From: Bacteroidota bacterium
Lineage (GTDB): Bacteria > Bacteroidota > Rhodothermia > Balneolales > HLUCCA01
Direction of reading: 5' to 3'
Length of the DNA stretch: 5,146 nucleotides
Assembly: GCA_003448835.1 (NCBI GenBank)
Contig: DLXM01000123.1
Coordinates: forward strand, 5,759 to 10,904
Positions 1-5,146 of the stretch are shown one piece after another. Every line of letters begins with the position of its first letter. Positions within the stretch are counted from its first letter, which is position 1. Under the pieces are notes generated by a model. It was not told the DNA's origin. It worked only from the letters and a program-made list of their open reading frames with translations, and ran no database searches. The position numbers were made by a program, and so were the translations under genes.

Positions 1-24
1 TCCGGGTAATGCCGGCGAAGGGAA
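1..24 (+). promoter_or_regulatory. TPP (thi-box) riboswitch, 3' half of aptamer, cut by window edge
   Basis: The first bases match the conserved 3' core of the thiamine pyrophosphate riboswitch, in which a short stem closes a loop ending TAATG and is followed by GCG-AGGGA. Here CCGG (2-5) pairs with CCGG (12-15) around the loop GTAATG (6-11), which is the P5 hairpin. It is followed by CGAAGGGAA (16-24), the 3' strand of P4 and its junction. The 5' half of the aptamer (P1 5' strand, P2, P3 and the CTGAGA segment) lies upstream of the window and cannot be checked. TPP riboswitches normally lower expression of thiamine synthesis or transport genes when TPP is plentiful. The element lies about 95 bases before the receptor start on the same strand, so it most likely controls that gene. 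Recognition is by motif from memory, without a covariance search. Confidence 0.88.
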
Positions 25-115
25 ACCGGATACGTGTACTTTTTTTGAGTGCACACCGTCTCAACAATTATGCCATTCACGCAGCATCCCTTATGAACAA
101 ATAATCATATAGGGA
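18..115 (+). promoter_or_regulatory. Candidate riboswitch expression platform: antisequestor/sequestor pair over the receptor RBS
   Basis: Two mutually exclusive pairings are visible. OFF form: TCCCT-TATGA (87-96) pairs with TCATA-AGGGA (105-109 and 111-115). This gives ten base pairs with a single bulged T at 110 and an eight-base loop, and it buries the Shine-Dalgarno AGGGA. ON form: AAGGGA (18-23), part of the conserved aptamer core, pairs perfectly with TCCCTT (87-92) and leaves AGGGA free. When TPP holds 18-23 inside the aptamer, only the OFF hairpin can form. A smaller hairpin between them pairs GTGTACT (34-40) with AGT and ACAC (48-50, 53-56), with two bulged bases. No clear intrinsic terminator is present, so control of translation initiation is the favoured model. 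The pairings are seen in the sequence; the switching is inferred. Confidence 0.68.
111..115 (+). promoter_or_regulatory. Ribosome binding site of the receptor, sequestered type
   Basis: AGGGA lies four bases before ATG 120. The octamer AGGGAAAC at 111-118 is an exact repeat of 19-26 in the riboswitch core, so both copies can bind the same TCCCT at 87-91. Because this site is the one the leader hairpin covers, it favours 120 as the regulated start. The competing start at 165 has its own AAAGG (153-157) seven bases upstream. Confidence 0.6.
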
Positions 116-119
116 AACT

Positions 120-2729
120 ATGCAAAACGTTAATTTTACTTCAGATAAGCGCAAAGGTAACGACATGTCGTTGTCTCTTAACGACCAGTTTACGGATATT
201 TTACAACGATATTTCGGTTACAAGGCTTTGACAAATGGACAAATGAGAGACCTGAGGTCGCGTTTGTCCGATTTTAGTTTCAAAATAAAATGGATGCTCT
301 TATTGGCTGCCATTCTCATTTCACCGATATATATGTCCGCTCAGGACATTACCGGAACCATTCGGGATGCACGAACGAAGTCTCCACTCGAGGGCGCCGC
401 GATCCAGATTAAGGGTACCTCTACAGGGACAAATTCAGATGCCAACGGACAATTTTCACTTCGAATTCCATCCAATATTGATACTCCTTCCCTCACTATT
501 CAGGTATCGTTTCTGGGGTATCGAGCCGAGGAATTGACCATTCGTGTAAGCCAAATACAATCACAATCTCAATCGCTGAACATCAATCTCATTCCGGAGA
601 CCATTATTTCAGATGAAATTTTTGTGATGGGACACCGCGTCGATGAGCGTGATCCGGTCACGTATTCGAACATCTCCCGCGACGAAATCAATCGACAAAA
701 TTCGGGCAAGGACATCCCATTTCTGATGTTACAGTCGCCATCAGTGGTGACTACTTCCGATGCCGGGGCAGGCGTTGGATACACCGGACTTCGAATCCGG
801 GGGGTGGATGACACTCGCATTAACGTGACAATCAACGGAATTCCACTTAACGATTCTGAGTCGCATGGCGTTTTTTGGGTAAATATGCCCGATTTTGCTT
901 CTTCGGTAGGAAATATGCAGATTCAGCGCGGGGTGGGGACATCGACCAATGGTCCGGCAGCATTTGGGGCGACATTAAACCTGCAGACCAGCAATCTGGA
1001 GTTCGATCCTTATGCGCAGATTTCATCCACGGCCGGGAGTTTTAACACGTTACGGAATTCAGTTCGGGTCGGTACCGGATTGCTAGAAAACCAATGGGCG
1101 TTTGAGGGACGATTGTCGAACATCACATCGGATGGATTCATCGATCGGGCGACTTCAGATCTAAGCTCCTGGTATGGATCGGCTTCGCGATATGGCGAGC
1201 GGGATTTGCTCAAAATCAACATATTTTCGGGGAGTGAACGCACGTATCAAGCCTGGAATGGCATTCCGGAGGCGCGACTCAGAAACGATGTGGCCGGAAT
1301 GAATTATTATGCGGAGCAACATGGGTTGTTGGAGGCGGAATTGCAGCGTTTGCTCAATAGTGATCCCCGAACTTACAACATGTTCACCTACGATAATCAG
1401 GTTGATCGGTACACCCAGACCCATTATCAGGCGCATTATTCGGTGCGTTTGCAGGATGCGTGGTATGTGAATTCATCCCTGCATTATACACGCGGGAAGG
1501 GGTATTTCGAGGAGTTCAGAGAGGATGATCGGCTTTCGACGTATACGATTGTTCAGGGATCGCCGCGCAGTGATTTAATCCGCCGCAGATGGCTGGACAA
1601 CCATTTTTATGGCGCAGTCATTTCAACGGAGTATCAATCCGATAGCTGGAAATTTACGGCCGGTGGGGGATACAACGAGTATGACGGAGATCATTTCGGG
1701 GAGGTCATCTGGGCTCGAAATGCGCCGGGTCTGGACATCCGCGACCGATATTACGATAATAATGGGTTCAAAACTGATTTTAATGTCTATGCGAAGCTGA
1801 ATTATGACTTGAGTGATCGGGTGAACGTATTTGGGGATGTCCAGTTGAGAGGGATTGGATACCGGTTTTTGGGGTTTGATCGGAACCTGAATAACATCGA
1901 ACAGGAAGTCAATTTGACTTTTTTTAATCCGAAGGCCGGACTGGTGTATCGGATTTCGGATGGACAAAGGGCGTATGTGTCGTACAGTGTGGCGAACAAA
2001 GAGCCGGTCCGTCGTGAGTACACGCAGTCGACCCCCGAAACGCGTCCGGAGCACGAGACATTGTATGATTTGGAGTTGGGTTATCGTGTAGATCGGGTCA
2101 ATTGGTCCGGTGGAGCGAATGTATATTTCATGGATTACAATAATCAGTTGATATTGACGGGTCAGCTGAATGACGTGGGTGCGGCGATTCGCACAAATGT
2201 GAAGGACAGTTATCGATTGGGGATTGAGTTGGAGGGTGGATATCGGCTCGCATCCAATCTGCAATGGTCAGGAAACCTCACGTTGAGCCAGAATCGAATT
2301 CCTGAGTTTACTGAGTTCGTGGATGATTACGATGTGGGCGGTCAGCAGTTGTTTACGTACAGTGATACCCCGATTGCGTTGTCGCCGGATGTGGTTGCCG
2401 GAAGTATTATTGCTTATCAGGTGGGAGCATTGGATGTGAATTTCACTTCAAAATATGTGGCGCGGCAGTATCTGGACAACTCCGGTCAGCGGTCCCGATC
2501 GATTGATCCGTACTTCGTCAATGATTTGGTGCTGAGTTACGGAATGGATTTCATCCGGGCGGTGAAGCAGGCATCGATACAGCTTCAGGTGTACAACATC
2601 TTTGATACACAATATGAAACCAATGGCTACACGTATGCCTGGATCTATGGAGACGAACAGCATCGATTCAATTTCTTTTATCCTCAGGCCGGTCGGCACT
2701 TCATGGTGCGGTTAGAGTTAGGATTTTAG
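120..2729 (+). CDS. TonB-dependent outer-membrane receptor, predicted thiamine/thiamine-precursor transporter
   Basis: This is an outer-membrane channel that takes up a scarce ligand using TonB-ExbBD energy. From ATG 120 it has 869 residues. Residues 1-57 form an unusual N-terminal extension, followed by a hydrophobic signal segment (MLLLAAILISPIY, 59-71) with likely cleavage after A74. Residues 76-158 are a CarboxypepD_reg-like beta-sandwich typical of Bacteroidota receptors. A plausible TonB box is EIFVMG (166-171). The plug covers about 177-290, with the strongly conserved stretches SDAGAGVGYTGLRIRG, INGIPLNDSES and QRGVGTSTNG. The remainder is the beta-barrel, closing with a C-terminal strand that ends LELGF. 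The plug resembles receptors often annotated as iron-complex transporters. The TPP riboswitch upstream instead points to thiamine, its phosphates or a precursor, as for the known thi-box-controlled receptors of Bacteroidota. No PnuT-like inner-membrane transporter or thiamine kinase follows. The receptor family is certain; the substrate is inferred. The start could also be 165 (good AAAGG spacing) or 243. Confidence 0.93.
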   Translation: MQNVNFTSDKRKGNDMSLSLNDQFTDILQRYFGYKALTNGQMRDLRSRLSDFSFKIKWMLLLAAILISPIYMSAQDITGTIRDARTKSPLEGAAIQIKGTSTGTNSDANGQFSLRIPSNIDTPSLTIQVSFLGYRAEELTIRVSQIQSQSQSLNINLIPETIISDEIFVMGHRVDERDPVTYSNISRDEINRQNSGKDIPFLMLQSPSVVTTSDAGAGVGYTGLRIRGVDDTRINVTINGIPLNDSESHGVFWVNMPDFASSVGNMQIQRGVGTSTNGPAAFGATLNLQTSNLEFDPYAQISSTAGSFNTLRNSVRVGTGLLENQWAFEGRLSNITSDGFIDRATSDLSSWYGSASRYGERDLLKINIFSGSERTYQAWNGIPEARLRNDVAGMNYYAEQHGLLEAELQRLLNSDPRTYNMFTYDNQVDRYTQTHYQAHYSVRLQDAWYVNSSLHYTRGKGYFEEFREDDRLSTYTIVQGSPRSDLIRRRWLDNHFYGAVISTEYQSDSWKFTAGGGYNEYDGDHFGEVIWARNAPGLDIRDRYYDNNGFKTDFNVYAKLNYDLSDRVNVFGDVQLRGIGYRFLGFDRNLNNIEQEVNLTFFNPKAGLVYRISDGQRAYVSYSVANKEPVRREYTQSTPETRPEHETLYDLELGYRVDRVNWSGGANVYFMDYNNQLILTGQLNDVGAAIRTNVKDSYRLGIELEGGYRLASNLQWSGNLTLSQNRIPEFTEFVDDYDVGGQQLFTYSDTPIALSPDVVAGSIIAYQVGALDVNFTSKYVARQYLDNSGQRSRSIDPYFVNDLVLSYGMDFIRAVKQASIQLQVYNIFDTQYETNGYTYAWIYGDEQHRFNFFYPQAGRHFMVRLELGF

Positions 2730-2795
2730 AACGGTTCGGATGGAGATTCTGTATCTGATGGTGGACTGAAACAGCTCAATGTTGAGATATAGTTG

Positions 2796-2849
2796 TTCTG
2801 AGTTACTGTTTCTGGTTCAAGTAAAATCATTGTGCAGTCTAACTCAGAA
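2796..2849. repeat. 10-bp inverted repeat after the receptor gene, possible terminator hairpin
   Basis: TTCTGAGTTA (2796-2805) and TAACTCAGAA (2840-2849) are perfect inverted repeats. CTG (2806-2808) and CAG (2835-2837) extend the stem after two bulged bases, leaving a 26-base loop. It lies about 67 bases after the receptor stop codon. The bases that follow are only moderately T-rich, so it is a weak candidate for an intrinsic terminator of the receptor transcript. It could equally be a 3'-end stabilising structure. Confidence 0.4.
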
Positions 2850-2875
2850 TTCAGTTTCTATTGCAAAAAATGAGT

Positions 2876-2917
2876 AAAAAATTGATTTGAGCCGATTAAA
2901 TGACCTAATCGGCTCAA
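2876..2917 (-). terminator. Rho-independent terminator of the CoA-binding protein gene
   Basis: TTGAGCCGATTA (2887-2898) and TAATCGGCTCAA (2906-2917) form a perfect 12-bp stem with a seven-base loop. Read on the minus strand, the stem is followed after five bases by six T residues (2881-2876), the usual layout of an intrinsic terminator. It lies about 43 bases beyond the stop codon of the minus-strand gene. On the plus strand the stem is followed only by a mixed AT stretch, so any use for the receptor transcript would be weaker. Confidence 0.65.
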
Positions 2918-2939
2918 TATTTAGATATTATTGAGCCGA
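2887..2939. repeat. Three copies of TTGAGCCGA with alternating orientation
   Basis: The 9-mer TTGAGCCGA occurs at 2887-2895 and 2931-2939, and its reverse complement occurs at 2909-2917. The central inverted copy can pair with the left copy (12 bp, 2887-2917) or with the right copy (11 bp, 2909-2939 with two extra inner pairs). The two hairpins therefore exclude each other. They sit between two convergent genes, so the right-hand copy lies nearest the stop codon of the minus-strand gene. Confidence 0.7.
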
Positions 2940-2959
2940 ATAATGTTGGATCTAAAAAT

Positions 2960-3484
2960 TTAGACTGATTTTGTGCGCTCGTTGATCCAGTGGATGCATT
3001 TATGGAAGACATCGACAGGTTTGATGTGTTGCATTGGACATCCACCAGCGATCACATTGATTCCAGCTTCTTGAGCTAAACGGACGGCTTCTTTATGGAC
3101 ACTGCTCATTTTCTGAGAAGCTGATTTCATCCATTTGGGATTAACGCCATTCATATTATGCATCCAGATACGTTGAATTCCGGTTTGAATACAGTCTTTA
3201 GTTACTTGTAGAGTAATCTCCGGACGAGTCATTATAAATACTCCGTCCGGTGCTTCGGACATCAGCGAGATTGATTTATAGCATGGCTCCCCGGCATAGA
3301 CATCAAGCACTGGATGGATCGGGGTTACACGATATCCGGCGGACTTAAACTTGTCAAAAATAGCATTACCGGCTCCGGATTTTCGTGAAATGCCAACCAC
3401 AGCTATATGTTTCAGGGACAGAAACGTGTCCACTTGTTGTTTGAAAGATTGAGAAATATTCGACTCAATAACTTCATTTTCCAT
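2960..3484 (-). CDS. CoA-binding Rossmann-fold protein (YccU/CoA_binding_2 family)
   Basis: This is a soluble 174-residue protein that consists essentially of one CoA-binding Rossmann domain, related to the N-terminal domain of succinyl-CoA synthetase alpha. After a short N-terminal helix region, the first strand and nucleotide loop are seen as IAVVGISRKSGAGN (27-40). The second strand with its conserved HP is VTPIHPVLD (53-61). A GEPCY segment (65-69), a strand running into a TRPE turn (82-89) and the C-terminal family signature GGCPMQHIKPVDVFHKCIHW (147-166) follow. The length is somewhat above the usual ~140 residues because of the N-terminal ~22 residues and an insertion around 112-130. 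The ATG is preceded by AGGGTGA (3492-3486 on this strand). Family members bind CoA in vitro, but their cellular role is largely unknown, so no pathway can be assigned. It lies 131 bases after the RibD-like gene on the same strand and may share its transcript. Confidence 0.9.
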   Translation of the reverse strand: MENEVIESNISQSFKQQVDTFLSLKHIAVVGISRKSGAGNAIFDKFKSAGYRVTPIHPVLDVYAGEPCYKSISLMSEAPDGVFIMTRPEITLQVTKDCIQTGIQRIWMHNMNGVNPKWMKSASQKMSSVHKEAVRLAQEAGINVIAGGCPMQHIKPVDVFHKCIHWINERTKSV

Positions 3485-3485
3485 T

Positions 3486-3492
3486 TCACCCT
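3486..3492 (-). promoter_or_regulatory. Ribosome binding site of the CoA-binding protein gene
   Basis: On the minus strand AGGGTGA lies one base before the ATG at 3484, so its AGGG core is four bases upstream. The spacing is short but similar to that of the receptor gene in this window. It supports the ATG at 3484 as the start, because no other methionine codon follows until after the Rossmann motif. Confidence 0.5.
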
Positions 3493-3615
3493 ACTTTTGT
3501 GTAATCATTTACGCAATCAAATTAAGACTTAATAGTCATAAATAAGATACGGGATTTATGGATGAGATTCGAGCCAAAAGCGGATATATAATCTTAACCA
3601 AACGAAACCGAAGAC

Positions 3616-4152
3616 TTAAACTACCCGATATCGTTTTTGGATGGTGCCTTTTTCTGATGAAAAAACTTCGATAAGTTCTAACAGTTGTTCAGTCCCATTA
3701 ATCCCAAATAAAGGAATGCCACTTCCGAGCAAAATTGGAATAACGGTGATGGTTAGTTCGTGGATCAGTTTTGCTTGCAGAAATCGTTGAATTGTGATAC
3801 CACCGTCGATATATAAATGTTGCTTCCCATCATTAGCTAGTTCTGTAACAATGTGTTCCGGTGCGCCTGATGTCACCCTTACTTTTCCGGCCAAATGTTT
3901 TGGCACTTTCAGACTCTGAGTCGAAAGTACAACGACCTCCGTACCCTCGTAATACCAATGATCGAAGGTCATTACCTTTTCAAAAGTATGTCGTCCCATA
4001 ACAATCGGATCTATTGTTGAAATAAATTCATTATAGACCAACCCGATCTTTCCAGCGTCATCGAATTCGGGACGATGAAGCCAATCAACATCGCCATCCG
4101 GTCTGGCAATAAATCCATCTGCACTTGTCGCGATATATACAGAACATTTCAT
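3616..4152 (-). CDS. Dihydrofolate reductase family protein (RibD C-terminal domain)
   Basis: This is a 178-residue protein with the DHFR/RibD_C fold, a likely NAD(P)H-dependent cytoplasmic reductase. Visible family features are the first strand and substrate loop VYIATSADGFIARPDG (5-20), and DVDWL (21-25). The nucleotide-binding signature VMGRHTFE (51-58) resembles the MGRxTxE motif of true dihydrofolate reductases. VVVLS (73-77), the glycine-rich LYIDGG (113-118) and the C-terminal ITVIPILLGSGIPLF segment (135-149) complete the pattern. The length is normal for the stand-alone YyaP/YwjB-like branch of the family. It lacks the deaminase domain of the bifunctional riboflavin enzyme RibD, and there are no other riboflavin genes nearby, so the substrate is unknown. 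It is unlikely to be the housekeeping folate enzyme. The start has no clear Shine-Dalgarno, and its upstream region is AT-rich. A downstream co-transcribed partner could be the CoA-binding gene. Confidence 0.9.
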   Translation of the reverse strand: MKCSVYIATSADGFIARPDGDVDWLHRPEFDDAGKIGLVYNEFISTIDPIVMGRHTFEKVMTFDHWYYEGTEVVVLSTQSLKVPKHLAGKVRVTSGAPEHIVTELANDGKQHLYIDGGITIQRFLQAKLIHELTITVIPILLGSGIPLFGINGTEQLLELIEVFSSEKGTIQKRYRVV

Positions 4153-4412
4153 GGTTTTGATATTAGATTAACTAATTTAAATAGAGATTAAATATAGCGT
4201 GTTCTTCTTATTGGATAAATGTTATTTTTTAAAGATTGAGCTTTTCTGTCAAAATCTTTGGGTCGATTACGGGTTGTAAAAATTGTGCCCCGAAACTTGT
4301 AGTTGCAAATTTTTCTTTGTGTATACCTCATATTGACTTTCAATTCGATATTCCTCAACTTGGCGGGGTTGTCAATTAATTTGGATGTAGTTCGCTGCAG
4401 AAAGGGTGTATT
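4153..4412. other. Divergent intergenic region with AT-rich inverted repeats
   Basis: This region holds the promoters of the RibD-like gene (-) and the Rieske/glutamate-synthase-like gene (+), but no promoter can be called with confidence. It contains imperfect hairpins: AAAGATT (4231-4237) with AATCTTT (4253-4259); AAAAATT (4278-4284) with AATTTTT (4308-4314); and ATTGA (4332-4336) with TCAAT (4340-4344). Possible partial Bacteroidota -7-like octamers are TTAATTTG (4376-4383, plus strand) and TATATTTA (4196-4189, minus strand), both lacking one consensus base and a well-placed upstream TTG. No small protein or RNA gene could be supported. Confidence 0.35.
4401..4406 (+). promoter_or_regulatory. 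Ribosome binding site fixing a GTG start
   Basis: AAAGGG lies six bases before GTG 4413. The reading frame is closed by TAA at 4377-4379, and the only other in-frame candidate before 4413 is CTG at 4395, which precedes this site. GTG 4413 is therefore the best start of the Rieske fusion gene. Confidence 0.7.
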
Positions 4413-5146
4413 GTGATCAAATCGTTGAGGTTTTCGGAGCTGAAAGACCGTGTTCCTGCTCATTTTGAAACGAAGGGACTGGACCTGGTACTTGTGAAAT
4501 ATGATGACAAGATTTCGGTCCTTTATGGTCGTTGTCTGCACCGAGGCGCGCTTATGTCGGATGGATATATTGAGGGGGATAATCTTTTCTGTGGACTCCA
4601 CGGCTGGGATTATCGGTATGATACCGGTGTTTCAGCCTACAACAATGAGGAAGTGCTTCACAAATTTAAAGCCGAAATTCGTGAAGATTTTGTATGGATC
4701 GAGGAGTCCGAAGTGGATTCGTTTTTACATGAACATCCCCAACCTTTTGACCGAAACGCCTACCTGGGTGTCTATGCGGACACTCATCCGGAATCGACCG
4801 AGCCATATACCGGTTACATCAAGGAATTGTCCCGAAATGGACTCAAAAATGTTGGGCATCACGGTCCATCCGATGCGATGGGAGTCGACCGAAATACGCT
4901 CCCAAAATGGGAGGACATCCAGTTTTTACCTGCTCAGCTTGCCCGTCGTCCACTTATGGATGATGACAGTGTGCAAACATCCGTAATCATAGGTCCCAAT
5001 GCTCAAAAACCGATGTTACTCGACATCCCCCTATTTGTTTCGGATATGAGCTTCGGTGCGCTTTCGAAGGAAGCCAAAATTGCGTTGGCGATGGGTGCCG
5101 AAATGGCCGGGACCGGCATCTGTAGTGGCGAAGGGGGGATGCTACC
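4413..5146 (+). CDS. Rieske [2Fe-2S] domain fused to glutamate-synthase-type FMN domain, 3' end outside window
   Basis: About 245 residues are present from a GTG start with a good AAAGGG. Residues 1-105 are a Rieske-type domain of the ferredoxin/oxygenase kind. The cluster ligands are complete: CLH (C41, H43) and CGLH (C60, H63), with 16 residues between the two pairs. A linker leads to a second region (about 130-245) typical of the FMN-binding glutamate synthase-like family. Its features are GHHGPSDAMG (148-157), FLPAQLARRPL (171-181) and the signature MSFGALSKEAKIALAMGAEMAG (212-233) ending CSGEGGMLP. In that family this barrel binds FMN, and in true GltB it works with a 3Fe-4S cluster and a glutaminase domain. 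No glutaminase domain precedes the barrel here; the N-terminus is the Rieske module instead, which probably supplies electrons to FMN. Glutamate synthesis is not assured, and the natural substrate is unknown. The gene is divergent from the RibD-like gene. Translation in this frame is open to the window end with no internal stop. Confidence 0.9.
   Translation, partial: MIKSLRFSELKDRVPAHFETKGLDLVLVKYDDKISVLYGRCLHRGALMSDGYIEGDNLFCGLHGWDYRYDTGVSAYNNEEVLHKFKAEIREDFVWIEESEVDSFLHEHPQPFDRNAYLGVYADTHPESTEPYTGYIKELSRNGLKNVGHHGPSDAMGVDRNTLPKWEDIQFLPAQLARRPLMDDDSVQTSVIIGPNAQKPMLLDIPLFVSDMSFGALSKEAKIALAMGAEMAGTGICSGEGGML

Noticed and set aside
26..46. Intrinsic terminator in the riboswitch leader, using CCGGA (26-30) and the T-run 40-46
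   Set aside because: TCCGG (1-5) or CCGG (12-15) can pair with CCGG(A) at 26-30, but the stem is only 4-5 bp and ends about nine bases before the T-run. The T-run itself fits better as the loop of the 34-56 hairpin. RBS sequestration explains the leader better.
1..119. Cobalamin riboswitch, the more common partner of TonB receptors
   Set aside because: The visible core has the TPP pattern (CCGG-loop TAATG-CCGG-CGAAGGGA) and lacks the B12-box sequence. The 119 visible bases hold no cobalamin-type conserved segments.
120..293. Remnant of a recQ helicase gene fused to the receptor
   Set aside because: Only about 15 residues look RecQ-like and no Walker A motif or further helicase sequence follows, so this is kept only as a remark on the extension.
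1623..2264. 213-residue open frame on the minus strand inside the receptor gene
   Set aside because: It lies wholly within the receptor coding sequence, has a low-complexity Ile/Arg/Thr-rich translation with no recognisable domain, and is explained as a shadow of the plus-strand gene.
3485..3615. Separate promoter or terminator between the two minus-strand genes
   Set aside because: Only a four-base-stem GACT/AGTC hairpin and a partial -7-like octamer TTAATTTG on the minus strand were seen, without a properly placed upstream element. This is too weak to annotate.
4188..4601. 137-residue minus-strand open frame spanning the divergent region
   Set aside because: It overlaps the 5' end of the Rieske gene and the promoter region, has no plausible domain, and its translation is basic and compositionally unlike a real protein.
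4501..4986. 161-residue plus-strand open frame
   Set aside because: It is out of frame with the Rieske/glutamate-synthase-like gene, which has intact motifs across the same bases. The alternative translation has no recognisable features.
1..5146. CRISPR array, tRNA, rRNA, insertion sequence or phage genes
   Set aside because: No regularly spaced repeats, cloverleaf tRNA sequences, transposase motifs or terminal inverted repeats with target duplications were found on either strand.

Overview
The window looks like chromosomal DNA of moderate GC content from a member of the Bacteroidota/Balneolota/Rhodothermota (FCB) group. The main reason is the large TonB-dependent receptor, which begins with a CarboxypepD_reg-like domain and ends in a C-terminal phenylalanine, as is typical of that group. 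Recognisable Shine-Dalgarno sequences (AGGGA, AGGGTGA, AAAGGG) precede several starts. That fits Balneolota/Rhodothermota slightly better than Bacteroidales, but this placement is an inference.

Layout: (1) 1-119 is a regulatory leader. Its first ~24 bases are the 3' half of a TPP (thi-box) riboswitch aptamer, cut by the window edge, followed by an expression platform. (2) 120-2729 (+) encodes a complete TonB-dependent outer-membrane receptor. (3) 2730-2959 is a convergent intergenic region with two sets of inverted repeats, one of which has the layout of a minus-strand intrinsic terminator. (4) 2960-3484 (-) encodes a YccU-type CoA-binding Rossmann protein. (5) 3616-4152 (-) encodes a dihydrofolate reductase/RibD C-terminal family protein. 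(6) 4153-4412 is a divergent intergenic region. (7) 4413-5146 (+) is the 5' part of a gene that starts with GTG and runs off the window. It encodes a Rieske [2Fe-2S] domain fused to a glutamate-synthase-type FMN domain.

The most informative point is the link between the riboswitch and the receptor. It predicts that the receptor imports thiamine, a phosphorylated thiamine or a thiamine precursor, rather than the iron siderophore that homology alone would suggest. The leader also shows a complete candidate switching mechanism. The aptamer segment AAGGGA (18-23) and the Shine-Dalgarno AGGGA (111-115) are both complementary to the same TCCCT(T) at 87-92. TPP binding would therefore free 87-92 to cover the ribosome binding site. 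Such thi-box-controlled outer-membrane receptors are known in Bacteroidota, so the system is a variant of a known theme rather than a new one. The remaining genes show no evident connection to thiamine. The two minus-strand genes may be co-transcribed, but they are separated by 131 bases.
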